From assembly GCF_009363255.1 (NCBI RefSeq), contig NZ_CP045318.1, positions 2,159,501 through 2,223,500 on the forward strand: a stretch of 64,000 nt of DNA, given 5' to 3'. Shown piece after piece: positions 17,784-27,941 of the stretch. The translations under genes were made by a program, and so were the position numbers. The stretch comes from Roseivivax sp. THAF197b (lineage in GTDB: Bacteria > Pseudomonadota > Alphaproteobacteria > Rhodobacterales > Rhodobacteraceae). The notes under the pieces were generated by a model, which saw only the letters and a program-made list of their open reading frames with translations, was not told where the DNA came from and did not search any database. Each line of letters starts with the position of its first letter. The stretch's first letter is position 1.

Positions 17784-19471
17784 CGCGGGTCACCGATCCC
17801 GGAAAGACCGGGCATCCCGCCCTGCCCGGCCTTGGCGCGGAATACCGTGCGGGCCTCTTGTCCCGGCGGGAATTCCTGACGCGGGCGACGGCCCTCGGGG
17901 CAAGCGCCGCCCTTCTGGGCACGCTCGGCCTGCCCCGCCCGGCCAATGCGCAACCGGCCCGCGCCATGGGTGGCACCCTGCGCATCCAGCAGGATGTGCG
18001 GCCCCTGAAGGATCCGCGCACCTTCGACTGGCCCGAGATTGCCAATATCAGCCGCGGCTGGCTCGAATACCTCGTGGAACAGCGCCCCGATGGCAGTCTG
18101 CGCGGCATGCTTCTGGACCGCTGGGAGGTGAACGACGACGCCACTGCCTACACGCTTTTTGTCCGCGAGGGCGTGCGCTGGTCGGATGGCACCGACTTCA
18201 CCGCAGACGACGTGGCGCGCATGTTCGCCTACTGGTGCGATACCTCCGTCGAAGGCAACGTCATGGCCGCAGGGCTCGCCAGCCTCGGCGACCCCGAAAC
18301 CGGTCAATTGCGCGACGGCGCCGTGACCATCCGCGATCCGCTGACGGTCGAGGTGACCCTGCCGAAACCGGATGTGACGCTGATCGTGGCCCTGTCGGAC
18401 TATCCCGCCGCGGTGATCCCGCCCGGTTTCGACCCCGCGACCATGACGGATAACCCAGTGGGTACAGGGCCTTACAGGCCGGAGTTCATTCTTGAGGGCG
18501 ATCTGGCCGTCCTGGTGCGCCGCGACGATCACGACTGGTGGGGCGACGAGGTTGACGGGATCGGCCCCGCGACCCTCGACCGGATAGAGTTCATCGATCT
18601 CGGCACCGATCCGGCCTCCTGGGTCGCCGCCATCGAGGATGGACGCGTCGACATGCTCTATGAAAATGTCGGGCGCTTCATCGATGCCGCTGACGCGCTC
18701 GGTTGGGAGAAGTCGGACGTCGTCACCGCCGCGACGGTCGTCCTGCGTGCCAACCAGAACGCCGATGTCGGCGGCGAAAAGCTCTATGCGGACCGTCAGG
18801 TCCGGCGCGGCCTCAGCCTCGCCATCGACAACGCGATCTGCCTTGAGCTGGGCTATGGCGACCGGGGAGAGGTGGCCGCCAATCATCACGTGGCCCCAAT
18901 CCAGCCCGATTACGCCGATATCGGTCCGGCTGTTTACGATCCGGTTCAGGGCCGCGCGGCGCTGGTGCAGGCGGGCCGTATCGATGTGGAACATGCGGTC
19001 GTGACGCTTGATGACGGGGTGGCGCGCCGCACGGGCGAGGCCGTTGTGGCACTCCTCCTCGATGCCGGGATCAAGGCGCGGCAGGTGGTGCTGCCCGGCT
19101 CGCGGTTCTGGTCGAGCTGGAAGGACTTCCCGCTGTCGATCACCGAATGGAACCATCGCCCGCTCGGGGTGCAGACGATGGCGCTGGCCTATCGCACCGG
19201 CGCGGTCTGGAACGAAAGCGCCTATGCCAACCCCGAGTTCGACGCGACGCTCGACGAGGCGCTGGCGATTGCGGATGCCGGAACCCGCGCACAGGTCATG
19301 GCGCGGCTCGAGACCATGCTGCGGGAGGATTGGGTGGTCGTGCAGCCCTATTGGCGCGCGCTTTTCCGGCATTACCGGCCCGGACTTATCGGCGCGGAGA
19401 TGCACCCGTCCTTCGAGATCCATCTCTATCGTTTAGGCTGGGCCGAGGGCAGCGCCCCCACGGGCAACTGA
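17780..19471 (+). CDS. Peptide/nickel-type ABC solute-binding protein (SBP family 5), Tat-exported
   Basis: A 563-residue periplasmic binding protein of the DppA/OppA family. The N-terminus has a Tat motif, SRREFLTRATALG, followed by a hydrophobic stretch and ANAQPA. The family 5 body shows RWSDGTDFTADDVARMFAYW near residue 140 and NPVGTGPYRPEF near residue 230. No permease or ATPase genes follow: the next gene is convergent and begins at the very next base. The gene is thus an orphan binding protein coupled to an AraC regulator, and its ligand cannot be told from sequence. Confidence 0.9.
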   Translation: MTRVTDPGKTGHPALPGLGAEYRAGLLSRREFLTRATALGASAALLGTLGLPRPANAQPARAMGGTLRIQQDVRPLKDPRTFDWPEIANISRGWLEYLVEQRPDGSLRGMLLDRWEVNDDATAYTLFVREGVRWSDGTDFTADDVARMFAYWCDTSVEGNVMAAGLASLGDPETGQLRDGAVTIRDPLTVEVTLPKPDVTLIVALSDYPAAVIPPGFDPATMTDNPVGTGPYRPEFILEGDLAVLVRRDDHDWWGDEVDGIGPATLDRIEFIDLGTDPASWVAAIEDGRVDMLYENVGRFIDAADALGWEKSDVVTAATVVLRANQNADVGGEKLYADRQVRRGLSLAIDNAICLELGYGDRGEVAANHHVAPIQPDYADIGPAVYDPVQGRAALVQAGRIDVEHAVVTLDDGVARRTGEAVVALLLDAGIKARQVVLPGSRFWSSWKDFPLSITEWNHRPLGVQTMALAYRTGAVWNESAYANPEFDATLDEALAIADAGTRAQVMARLETMLREDWVVVQPYWRALFRHYRPGLIGAEMHPSFEIHLYRLGWAEGSAPTGN

Positions 19472-20065
19472 TCAGCTGCCCCAAATGATCTTCACGTAAT
19501 TCTTGGTTTCCTTGTAGGGCGGCACGCCGCCGTACTTCTCAACCGCGCCGGGCCCTGCATTATAGGCTGCAAGCGCCAGCCGCCAGGATTTGAAGCGCTT
19601 GTATTGCGCCGCGAGATAGCGCGCTCCTCCTTCGAGGTTCTGGCTCGGATCAGCGGGATCAACACCCAACAGGCGGGCGGTGCCCGGCATCAACTGTGCG
19701 AGGCCCATCGCGCCCTTGTGCGACACCGCACCGGGGTTCCAACCCGATTCCTGCTGCACGAGGCGCAGGAACAGATCCTCGGGGATGCCATGCCGCCGCG
19801 CCGCGGATTTCGCCACGTTCAGGTAGACCCCCTTGTAGCGCCCCGCATAGCGCGGCACCGCGTCGTCCCATTTCGTCGGCGTGTTCACCCGCGCGGGCTG
19901 CAGCCGCACGGAGGCGCGGTACTGCTCAGAGGCGCGCCGGTCGAGTACGCCGGTCTGGTTGCTGAAAAGCTTGGCCCGGCCTTGCGAGGACAGGACGTCC
20001 GCCTGTGCGGCCCCGGTTCCGAGGGCCAATGTGCCGACAATGGCAGCGGTAAACACTAAACGCAT
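19472..20065 (-). CDS. Lytic transglycosylase (SLT domain), exported
   Basis: A 197-residue peptidoglycan lytic transglycosylase of the Slt70-like family 1 type. It cleaves the MurNAc-GlcNAc bond to a 1,6-anhydro end. A signal peptide occupies residues 1-22 ([20 protein letters not shown]). The SLT domain has the catalytic Glu in [20 protein letters not shown] and continues [36 protein letters not shown]. The frame is open further upstream, but the ATG at 20065 directly precedes the signal peptide and has a GGAG site. Its stop abuts the convergent binding-protein gene with no gap. Confidence 0.93.
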   Translation of the reverse strand: MRLVFTAAIVGTLALGTGAAQADVLSSQGRAKLFSNQTGVLDRRASEQYRASVRLQPARVNTPTKWDDAVPRYAGRYKGVYLNVAKSAARRHGIPEDLFLRLVQQESGWNPGAVSHKGAMGLAQLMPGTARLLGVDPADPSQNLEGGARYLAAQYKRFKSWRLALAAYNAGPGAVEKYGGVPPYKETKNYVKIIWGS

Positions 20066-20286
20066 GATTGCTCCGTTCCCTACGGACCGGCATGGCCGGA
20101 AATCCCTGCCGACTATACGGAAAACGGCGCGCTTGGCGAGTCCTTGCGTGCCCGCGCTCATGGGGTGTTAACCACTTTGCCATAGCCAAGAGGCGAGATC
20201 GAAGGTTTCGGGCGCCGCGGCACTGGTATACCGTCTCCTGCAACAAGGGCGAAGGCCCGGAATCAGGGAACAAGGAAAGGACCGAC

Positions 20287-20826
20287 ATGGCCGGATCCGT
20301 GAACAAGGTCATCATCGTGGGCAATCTCGGGCGCGATCCCGAAACGCGCACGTTCCAGAACGGCGGCAAGGTGTGCAACCTGCGCATCGCGACCTCCGAG
20401 AACTGGAAAGACAGGAACACCGGCGAGCGGCGCGAGAAGACGGAATGGCATTCTGTCGCCATCTTCTCCGAACCGCTGGCACGCATCGCGGAGCAATATC
20501 TCAAGAAGGGCTCCAAGGTGTATATCGAGGGCCAGCTCGAGACGCGCAAATGGCAGGATCAATCCGGCCAGGACCGCTATTCGACCGAGGTCGTGCTGCG
20601 CCCCTATCGCGGGGAGCTGACGCTGCTCGACAGCCGGTCCGATAGCGGCGGTGGCGGCGGCTATGGCGGCGGCGGCGGCGGAGGCGGCGGCTATTCCGAC
20701 GATTACGGCGGCGGCTATGGCGGTGGCGATCAGGGCGGCAGCTACGGCGGTGGCCAGGGCTCCGGCGGCGGCGGTGGCGGCTCCCGTGCACCGGCGCGGG
20801 ACATCGACGACGAGATCCCGTTCTGA
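20287..20826 (+). CDS. ssb: Single-stranded DNA-binding protein
   Basis: SSB protects single-stranded DNA in replication and repair. The 179-residue product has the OB fold (residues 1-115, beginning [19 protein letters not shown]). A very glycine-rich flexible linker of about 50 residues follows, and then the conserved acidic interaction tip DIDDEIPF. The start at 20287 is chosen because AAGGAAAGGA lies just before it and the OB fold begins there. A strong terminator follows. Confidence 0.97.
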   Translation: MAGSVNKVIIVGNLGRDPETRTFQNGGKVCNLRIATSENWKDRNTGERREKTEWHSVAIFSEPLARIAEQYLKKGSKVYIEGQLETRKWQDQSGQDRYSTEVVLRPYRGELTLLDSRSDSGGGGGYGGGGGGGGGYSDDYGGGYGGGDQGGSYGGGQGSGGGGGGSRAPARDIDDEIPF

Positions 20827-20854
20827 TCGGCCTCTGCGGATGATCGAAACAAAT

Positions 20855-20892
20855 GGCCGCGCCCGGGAGATGCCCGGCGCGGCCTTTTTCTT
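20855..20892 (+). terminator. Rho-independent terminator after ssb
   Basis: The stem GGCCGCGC/GCGCGGCC, with a further inner CCGGG/CCCGG pairing, is followed by CTTTTTCTTT. It ends the ssb transcript. Confidence 0.88.
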
Positions 20893-21070
20893 TGCTCCGG
20901 TAGACGTGCCGTGTCCGGCTTCGCCGTATCAGCCCTGCCCGAACGGCACCATTCTTAACGAAACAGGCCCGAACGCCCCTTGGGTGTGACAACACCGCCC
21001 TGCCCCGGAACTGGTATCCGCGCGCCCCGTTCCCATCTATGAATGGAGAAACCGGAGACAGGCAGGCAAT

Positions 21071-22112
<1,042 letters not shown>

Positions 22113-22135
<23 letters not shown>

Positions 22136-23234
22136 GCGCATCCTGAAGAAGCGTGCGCACCGTCGCGTCCGGCACGTCGGAGGTCACGAAAGCATCGCCG
22201 ATGCCGCGCGCAAGGATGAAGCGCAACTTGCCCGCCACGACCTTCTTGTCCTGCGCCATCAACGCCAGAAGCGCGTCGGCATCCGGCAGATCGCCCGGAA
22301 TGTCTGCCAAATCCGCCTTCATTCCCATCTGGCGCAGATGGGCGCGGACGCGGCCCGGCTCTTCCTGCGCGCAGAGACCGAGGCGCGCGGACAACTCGAA
22401 GGCCAGCGCGCAGCCGATGGCCACGCCCTCGCCGTGCAGCAGCCGGTCCGAATAGCCCGTTGCCGCCTCCAGCGCATGACAGAAGGTGTGCCCGAGGTTC
22501 AAAAGCGCGCGGTCGCCCTGTTCGGTCTCGTCGCGCACCACGATCTCGGCCTTCATCTCGACGGAGCGTTTGACTGCGCGCATTCGGGCGGCCGCATCTC
22601 CTGATGCAATGGATGAGCCTTGCCCCTCAAGCCATTGAAAAAATGCGTAATCCCCCAAAAGGCCGTATTTGACTACCTCGCCGTACCCGGCCAGGAAATC
22701 GCGCGGGGTCAGCGTGCCCAGAACCGCGATATCGGCCAGCACCAGAGCGGGCTGATGGAAGGCGCCCACGAGGTTCTTGCCATGGGGCGAATTGATTCCG
22801 GTCTTGCCGCCCACGGAGCTGTCCACCTGCGCCAGAAGCGAGGTCGGCACCTGCACGAAGCGCACGCCCCGCCGCAGGATCGCCGCGGCAAAGCCCACCA
22901 GATCGCCGATCACGCCGCCACCCAGGGCGATGACCACGTCGCGCCGCTCCACCTTCTGGGCGAGAAGCCATTCGGTCGTCTCCTGCAGACGCGCCCAGCT
23001 TTTCGTGGCCTCGCCCGCGGGCAGAACAAGCGCCTCTGACGCGATGCCTTCGGCCTCGAGCGCGGTCTGGAGCGCGCTGAGATGCAACGCGCCCACGCGG
23101 TCGTCGGTCACGATGGTGCAGCGCTTGCGGTCCAGAAGCGGCGCGATCTCGGCGCCCGCGCGGTCCAAAAGACCGGGGCCGATACGCACGTCATAGGCAC
23201 GCGCGCCAAGGGGGACATGGACTGTGTCGATCAT
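22113..23234 (-). CDS. aroB: 3-dehydroquinate synthase
   Basis: AroB cyclises DAHP to 3-dehydroquinate, the second step of the shikimate pathway, with NAD and a divalent metal. The 373-residue product has the NAD-binding motif VIALGGGVIGDLVGF near residue 105 and VPTSLLAQVDSSVGGKTGIN near residue 135. The metal ligands are in NLGHTFCHALE and RLLHGEGVAIG. The ATG at 23234 overlaps the aroK stop as ATGA and fits the family N-terminus MIDTVHVPLGARAYDV. Confidence 0.97.
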
Positions 23235-23800
23235 GGGTTTGCTTCCAATACGTCGTCGCGGCTGCGCAGGGTTTCCAACACCGCGCGGGCGGTATCCTCG
23301 ATGGAGAATTGCGGCTCCGAGCGGACCGAAAGATCCGCCAGCCGGTAGATCGGCACCCGCGCCTCGTAAAGCTCGGTCAGGGTCTGGCGCGGATCGCTGG
23401 TGCGCAGCAAGGGCCGGGTGTTCTTGTGCCGCACGCGCTGCCACAGAAGATCGAGCCCAGCATCGATCCAGACCGACACACCCTTGTCGGAGATCATCGC
23501 GCGGTTTCGCTCCTGGAGAAACGCGCCCCCGCCCGTGGACAGGATCGCAGGACGGCCGGCAAGCAGCCGGGCGATGACCTCGCTCTCGCGGCGACGAAAG
23601 AACCGCTCCCCGTCGCGGGCAAAGATCTCGGCGATGGACATGGAGGCGGCGGTCTCGATCTCCGCATCGGAATCGAGAAAGGGCACGTGCAGCATCTGCG
23701 CCAGCGCCCGCCCCACAGCGGTCTTGCCCGCGCCCATCATGCCGACGAGCACCACGGATTTGCGCAATTTCAAAACTGTGCGAAGATCTGTCTCGGCCAT
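23231..23800 (-). CDS. aroK: Shikimate kinase
   Basis: AroK phosphorylates shikimate with ATP. The 189-residue product has the P-loop VVLVGMMGAGKTAVGRAL near residue 20, the substrate-binding motif FLDSDAEIE, and RRRESEVIARLL. It also has STGGGAFLQERNRA, and the lid ends NTRPLLRT. The ATG at 23800 (MAETDLRTVLKLRK) is preferred; a GTG at 23815 would add five residues. It is coupled to aroB. Confidence 0.96.
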   Translation of the reverse strand: MAETDLRTVLKLRKSVVLVGMMGAGKTAVGRALAQMLHVPFLDSDAEIETAASMSIAEIFARDGERFFRRRESEVIARLLAGRPAILSTGGGAFLQERNRAMISDKGVSVWIDAGLDLLWQRVRHKNTRPLLRTSDPRQTLTELYEARVPIYRLADLSVRSEPQFSIEDTARAVLETLRSRDDVLEANP

Positions 23801-23901
23801 CTGCCGCCCAATCACGAAGTTTTCGGCGTGAATGACGTGAACTCGCTCAGATTGCCAGTTATAAGTGCAAAAAAATGCCGAGGCAGAAGGCGAAGGTAAC
23901 G

Positions 23902-24051
23902 ATGGGGCGACTTCTCAAATGGCTGTTTTACCTGGTAATTCTCGCTGCAATTGCCTTGGTGGGCTATGCCTATCTGGGTGAGTTTTTCGGCGCGGACTTC
24001 TCCCCGCCACAGGCGGAGATTCGCCAGCCGGTCGACCTGGATGTCGATTAG
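23902..24051 (+). CDS. Small membrane protein, 49 residues
   Basis: The ATG at 23902 opens a 49-codon frame ending TAG at 24049-24051. The product starts MGRLLKWLFYLVILAAIALV, a single membrane helix flanked by positive charges on the cytoplasmic side. A short acidic, proline-containing tail ending RQPVDLDVD should lie in the periplasm. An AAGG ribosome-binding site precedes the ATG. The next gene starts inside it, 11 bases before its stop, so the two are probably co-translated. I do not recognise a named family; its position upstream of xerD may be conserved. Confidence 0.75.
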   Translation: MGRLLKWLFYLVILAAIALVGYAYLGEFFGADFSPPQAEIRQPVDLDVD

Positions 24052-25627
24052 AGCAGCGGCCTTTGCCTCGGTGATTGCAGGCCCTGCCCTGTCGCAGGAG
24101 CCACTTTCCGTCATCGATTGGCTGGATGGACGGAACGCGCCGCCCGTGGCCGCCCCGGTCACACCGCCCGTCGCGGCCCCCATTACCCCGCCCACCGCGC
24201 GGCCGAATGGCCTGACGGGCGAACCGCCGGTGGCGGACAGCGTGCAGGTGCCGGATGTCGAAGCGCGACCGCTCGACGCGCCCTCCATCGAGGCCGTGGG
24301 GCTATTGCCGACAAATCGCACAGGCCTGCCTGCAAGCCTGTGGTCATCAAGCGACGGCGCGCGGCTCGCGCGGCTTGTGCACAGGACCGAGGCGGACGTG
24401 CCCGCCATCGCGGCCCTTCTCAACACGCTCCTCTTGGCCGAGGCGCATCCGCCGCGGTATACGGGGCCAGAGGCGCGGTTTCTGGCCGCCCGGATCGCCC
24501 GCCTGATCGAAGGCGGTGCCATCGACCCCGCCTTGGCGCTTCTGGAGCGCGCGGGCCCTGCCCGGCCCGATCTCTTTCCGCTCTGGCTCGAAGCGGCACT
24601 CCTGCAGGGGAACCCCGCAGCCCCGTGCGAGGCGCTGACCGAAGATGCGTCCCTCAGCGAAGACCTCGCAACGACGATCTTCTGCGCCGCGCGGCAGGGT
24701 GACTGGCCCCGTGCGATGCTCACCTTCGAAAGCGCCCGCAGCCTCGATCTTCTGTCGGCGCGGGATACCGATCTGCTTTGGCGGTTCCTGGAGCCCGAGT
24801 TCAGCGAGGAATTGCCGTCTCTGCCGCCGCCCGTGCGTCCGAGCGTGCTGCAATTCCGCCTGTTCGAGGCGATCGGAGAGCCGCTGCCCACCACGCGCCT
24901 GCCGCGCGCCTTCGCGGCGACGGATCTGGGCGGCGACCAGGGCTGGAAGGCGCAGCTGACCGCGGCGGAGCGGCTCGCGCGGGCCGGCACGCTGTCGGAG
25001 AACCGCCTTCTTGGGATCTATTCGCTGCGCCAGCCCGCCGCGTCGGGGGGCATCTGGGACCGGGTCGAGGCGCTGCAACGCTTCGACATCGCCATGACCG
25101 CGCGCAATCCCACCTCTGTCGCGACGGCGCTGCTGCGCGTCTGGCCCCAGATGGAGGAGGCAGGCCTCCTCGTGCCGTTTGCCACGCTCTACGCCGAACG
25201 CCTTCTGGCGCTTCCCCTGTCGGGAGCGGCGCGCCGGTTGTCCGTGCGCGCAGGCTTCCTGTCGCCGGTCTATGAGAGTGCGGCTGCCATCACCGAATCC
25301 AACGATCCGGAAACCGCCTTCCTGTCCGCGATCGCGCGCGGCACCGCCCCTGCGGCGCAATCGGACCTGCCCCATGCCAGCGCCATCGCCGCGGCCTTCA
25401 GCGAAGGCGCCACCCCGCCCGCGATACTTCAGCGGATGTTGCAGGATGGCCAGCTTGGCGAGGCGATCCTGCGGGCGATCGCCCTCTTCTCGCAAGGGGC
25501 GGCCGGCAACGATCCGCAATTGACCGACGCGCTGGCGACCTTCCGGGCGGTCGGGCTCGAGGACACGGCGCGGCGTGCAGCACTGCAACTGGCGCTTCTG
25601 AGCGAGACGCGCGGAACGCGGCCATGA
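24041..25627 (+). CDS. Exported protein of unknown function, 528 residues, upstream of xerD
   Basis: I do not recognise this protein. The ATG at 24041 gives a short signal-like N-terminus (MSIRAAAFASVIAGPALSQ). A Pro/Ala-rich low-complexity stretch with repeated APVTPPVA-type units runs to about residue 60. After that comes a long helical region rich in Ala, Leu and Arg with alternating hydrophobic pattern, which suggests an alpha-solenoid of TPR-like repeats. It overlaps the small membrane-protein gene upstream and the xerD start downstream (ATGA), so all three form one translational unit. A link to cell division or envelope is only inferred from this placement. Confidence 0.78.
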   Translation: MSIRAAAFASVIAGPALSQEPLSVIDWLDGRNAPPVAAPVTPPVAAPITPPTARPNGLTGEPPVADSVQVPDVEARPLDAPSIEAVGLLPTNRTGLPASLWSSSDGARLARLVHRTEADVPAIAALLNTLLLAEAHPPRYTGPEARFLAARIARLIEGGAIDPALALLERAGPARPDLFPLWLEAALLQGNPAAPCEALTEDASLSEDLATTIFCAARQGDWPRAMLTFESARSLDLLSARDTDLLWRFLEPEFSEELPSLPPPVRPSVLQFRLFEAIGEPLPTTRLPRAFAATDLGGDQGWKAQLTAAERLARAGTLSENRLLGIYSLRQPAASGGIWDRVEALQRFDIAMTARNPTSVATALLRVWPQMEEAGLLVPFATLYAERLLALPLSGAARRLSVRAGFLSPVYESAAAITESNDPETAFLSAIARGTAPAAQSDLPHASAIAAAFSEGATPPAILQRMLQDGQLGEAILRAIALFSQGAAGNDPQLTDALATFRAVGLEDTARRAALQLALLSETRGTRP

Positions 25628-26550
25628 ACGATCAGCGGCTGATCTCCTCTTTCCTGGAGGCGCAGGCCGCGGAGCGGGGTGCTGCGGAAAACACGCTGCT
25701 GGCCTATGCGCGCGATCTGGGCGCCGTGGCCGAGTGGCTGGCGGCTCAGGGGCGCGATTTCGCCTCGGCCCAACGGCAGGATATCGAAGGGTACCTCGTG
25801 CATTGCGACGCGCAGGGCTTCGCCAAATCGACCCGCGCCCGCAGGCTCTCGGCGATCAAGCAGATCTATCGCTTCGCATTCGAGGAGGGGCTTCGCACCG
25901 ACAATCCCGCCGTCCAGATCGCAGGGCCCGGCCGCGACAAGCGCCTGCCGAAGACGTTGTCCGTCGCCGAGGTGGACCGCCTTCTCGATGCGGCCGAAAG
26001 CCATGGCCGCACGCCCACGGACCGGGTGCGCAACACCTGCCTGATGCAATTGCTCTATGCGACGGGCATGCGCGTCTCGGAACTGGTCACCCTGCCCCTC
26101 GCGGCGGCGAAGGGCGATCCGCGCATGCTGCTGATCCGGGGCAAGGGCGGCAAGGAGCGGATGGTGCCGCTTTCCGCGCCTGCCCGCACGGCGCTTGCCG
26201 AATGGCTGGCCTTACGAGACGCGGAGGAGGATCAGGCCCGCAGCGACGGCAAACGCGGATCGGCCTATCTCTTCGCCTCCCGGTCGAAAGCCGGGCATCT
26301 CACGCGGCACGGATTTTACGCGTTGATCAAGGATCTGGCCGTGGCGGCGGGCGTGTCGCCTGCAAAGGTCACGCCCCACACGCTGCGCCATGCCTTTGCC
26401 ACGCATCTTCTGGAAAACGGGGCCGATCTGCGCGCGATCCAGACCTTCCTCGGTCACGCGGACGTCGCGACGACCGAAATCTACACCCACGTTCTGGAAG
26501 AACGGCTGCGCGATCTGGTGCTTGAGCATCACCCGTTGGCGCGGGACTGA
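25624..26550 (+). CDS. xerD: Tyrosine recombinase XerD
   Basis: XerD resolves chromosome dimers at dif together with XerC. The 308-residue product has an N-terminal SAM-like core-binding domain (about 1-95). The catalytic domain has the Arg in YATGMRVSELVTLPL, the Lys in GKGGKERMVPLS, and the His-x-x-Arg in TPHTLRHAFATHLLENGADL. The final His and nucleophilic Tyr are in FLGHADVATTEIYTHV. A complete catalytic set and chromosomal core context argue for XerD rather than a phage integrase; XerC is an alternative by family only. Confidence 0.93.
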   Translation: MNDQRLISSFLEAQAAERGAAENTLLAYARDLGAVAEWLAAQGRDFASAQRQDIEGYLVHCDAQGFAKSTRARRLSAIKQIYRFAFEEGLRTDNPAVQIAGPGRDKRLPKTLSVAEVDRLLDAAESHGRTPTDRVRNTCLMQLLYATGMRVSELVTLPLAAAKGDPRMLLIRGKGGKERMVPLSAPARTALAEWLALRDAEEDQARSDGKRGSAYLFASRSKAGHLTRHGFYALIKDLAVAAGVSPAKVTPHTLRHAFATHLLENGADLRAIQTFLGHADVATTEIYTHVLEERLRDLVLEHHPLARD

Positions 26551-26624
26551 CGCCCTGCCCCTTGTCGCGGGCGCGTCTCGGCCACATAACATTCAACAGT
26601 TTCATCTAGCAGGAAAGCAATATC

Positions 26625-27941
26625 TTGGACGCGGCCTTTTTCATCACCACCGGCGCAATCATGGGGCTTCTGGTCCTGTCCGGTTTCTTTTCGGGATCCG
26701 AGACGGCGCTGACCGCGGCATCGCGCGGCAAGCTCCGGTCGGCCATGGACAAGGGCGACAAGGGGGCGGAACGCGCGCTGAAGATCACCGAGGACAACGA
26801 ACGGCTGATCGGCTCGGTCCTGCTCGGCAACAACCTGGTCAACATCCTGGCCACCTCGCTCGCCACGGCGCTGTTCACCAATCTCTTCGGGGAATCGGGC
26901 GTGGCGATGGCGACGCTGATCATGACGCTGCTGGTCCTGATCTTCGCCGAGGTGCTGCCCAAGACCTACGCGATCACCAATCCCGAAAGTGCCGCTGCCC
27001 GCGTCTCGCCGGTCATCGCGGTCGTCGTTCTGGTTTTTGCCCCCATGGTCAGCGCGGTGCGCATGCTGGTGCGCGGCATCCTGGGCCTTTTCGGCGTGAA
27101 GACGGATCCCGACAGCCAGGTTCTGGCCGTGCGCGAGGAAATCGCGGGCGCGATCAACCTCGGCCATTCCGAAGGCGTCGTCGAAAAGGAGGACCGTGAC
27201 CGCATCCTCGGCGCGCTCGATCTGTCGGACCGCACGGTCGAGGAGATCATGCTTCACCGCTCCGCGATCGAGATGATCGATGCCGACAGCGACCCCTCGG
27301 CCATCCTTCAGCAATGCCTCGACAGCCCGCATACGCGCCTGCCAATCTTCCGCGACGATCCAGAGAACATCATCGGCGTCATCCACGCCAAGGACCTGCT
27401 TCGCGCAATGTACAAGCTGATGGAGGGCGCCGAGGCGTCGATGGCGGCCTTGCAGGATTTCGAGATCACGCAGGTCGCGATGAAGCCCTACTTCATCCCG
27501 GACACCACGTCGCTCGATGACCAGATGCGCCAATTCCTGCGTCGTCGCACGCATTTCGCACTCGTCGTCGATGAATACGGCGCGCTACAGGGGCTGATCA
27601 CGCTTGAGGACATCCTCGAGGAAATCGTGGGCGAGATCACCGACGAATTCGATCCCGATGCCGATCACACGATCAAGATGGCCGAAGACGGGCATTACTG
27701 GATCGACGGCCTGATGACGATCCGCGACTTCAACCGCGCGACGGACTTCCAGCTGCCCGATGACGAGGCCAACACGGTGGCCGGCCTTGTCATTCACGAG
27801 GCGCAGATGATCCCCACCGTCGGGCAGGCCTTCGCGTTCCACGGCTTCCGGTTCGAAGTCGTGGCCCGCGAGAACAACCGGATCACTCGGCTGAAAGTAC
27901 GCCCGCTCGAAACGGTGCCTCTTCCGGCTCAGGATGGGTGA
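26625..27941 (+). CDS. CorC/HlyC-type (CNNM/DUF21) transporter with CBS pair
   Basis: A 438-residue membrane protein of the CNNM/CorC family, implicated in Mg2+ or Co2+ efflux. It has a DUF21 membrane domain (about 1-190) with LSGFFSGSETALTAASRGKL near the N-terminus and NNLVNILATSLAT. A CBS pair lies at about 210-330, and a C-terminal CorC_HlyC domain (about 345-430) ends near FHGFRFEVVARENNRITRL. The start codon is TTG at 26625, preceded by AGGAAAG. Its last 59 bases overlap the convergent histidine-kinase gene. Confidence 0.92.
   Translation: MDAAFFITTGAIMGLLVLSGFFSGSETALTAASRGKLRSAMDKGDKGAERALKITEDNERLIGSVLLGNNLVNILATSLATALFTNLFGESGVAMATLIMTLLVLIFAEVLPKTYAITNPESAAARVSPVIAVVVLVFAPMVSAVRMLVRGILGLFGVKTDPDSQVLAVREEIAGAINLGHSEGVVEKEDRDRILGALDLSDRTVEEIMLHRSAIEMIDADSDPSAILQQCLDSPHTRLPIFRDDPENIIGVIHAKDLLRAMYKLMEGAEASMAALQDFEITQVAMKPYFIPDTTSLDDQMRQFLRRRTHFALVVDEYGALQGLITLEDILEEIVGEITDEFDPDADHTIKMAEDGHYWIDGLMTIRDFNRATDFQLPDDEANTVAGLVIHEAQMIPTVGQAFAFHGFRFEVVARENNRITRLKVRPLETVPLPAQDG

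Noticed and set aside
25624..26550. Phage or integron-type integrase
   Set aside because: The complete XerD-type catalytic set, the length of 308 residues and the core chromosomal operon favour housekeeping XerD.
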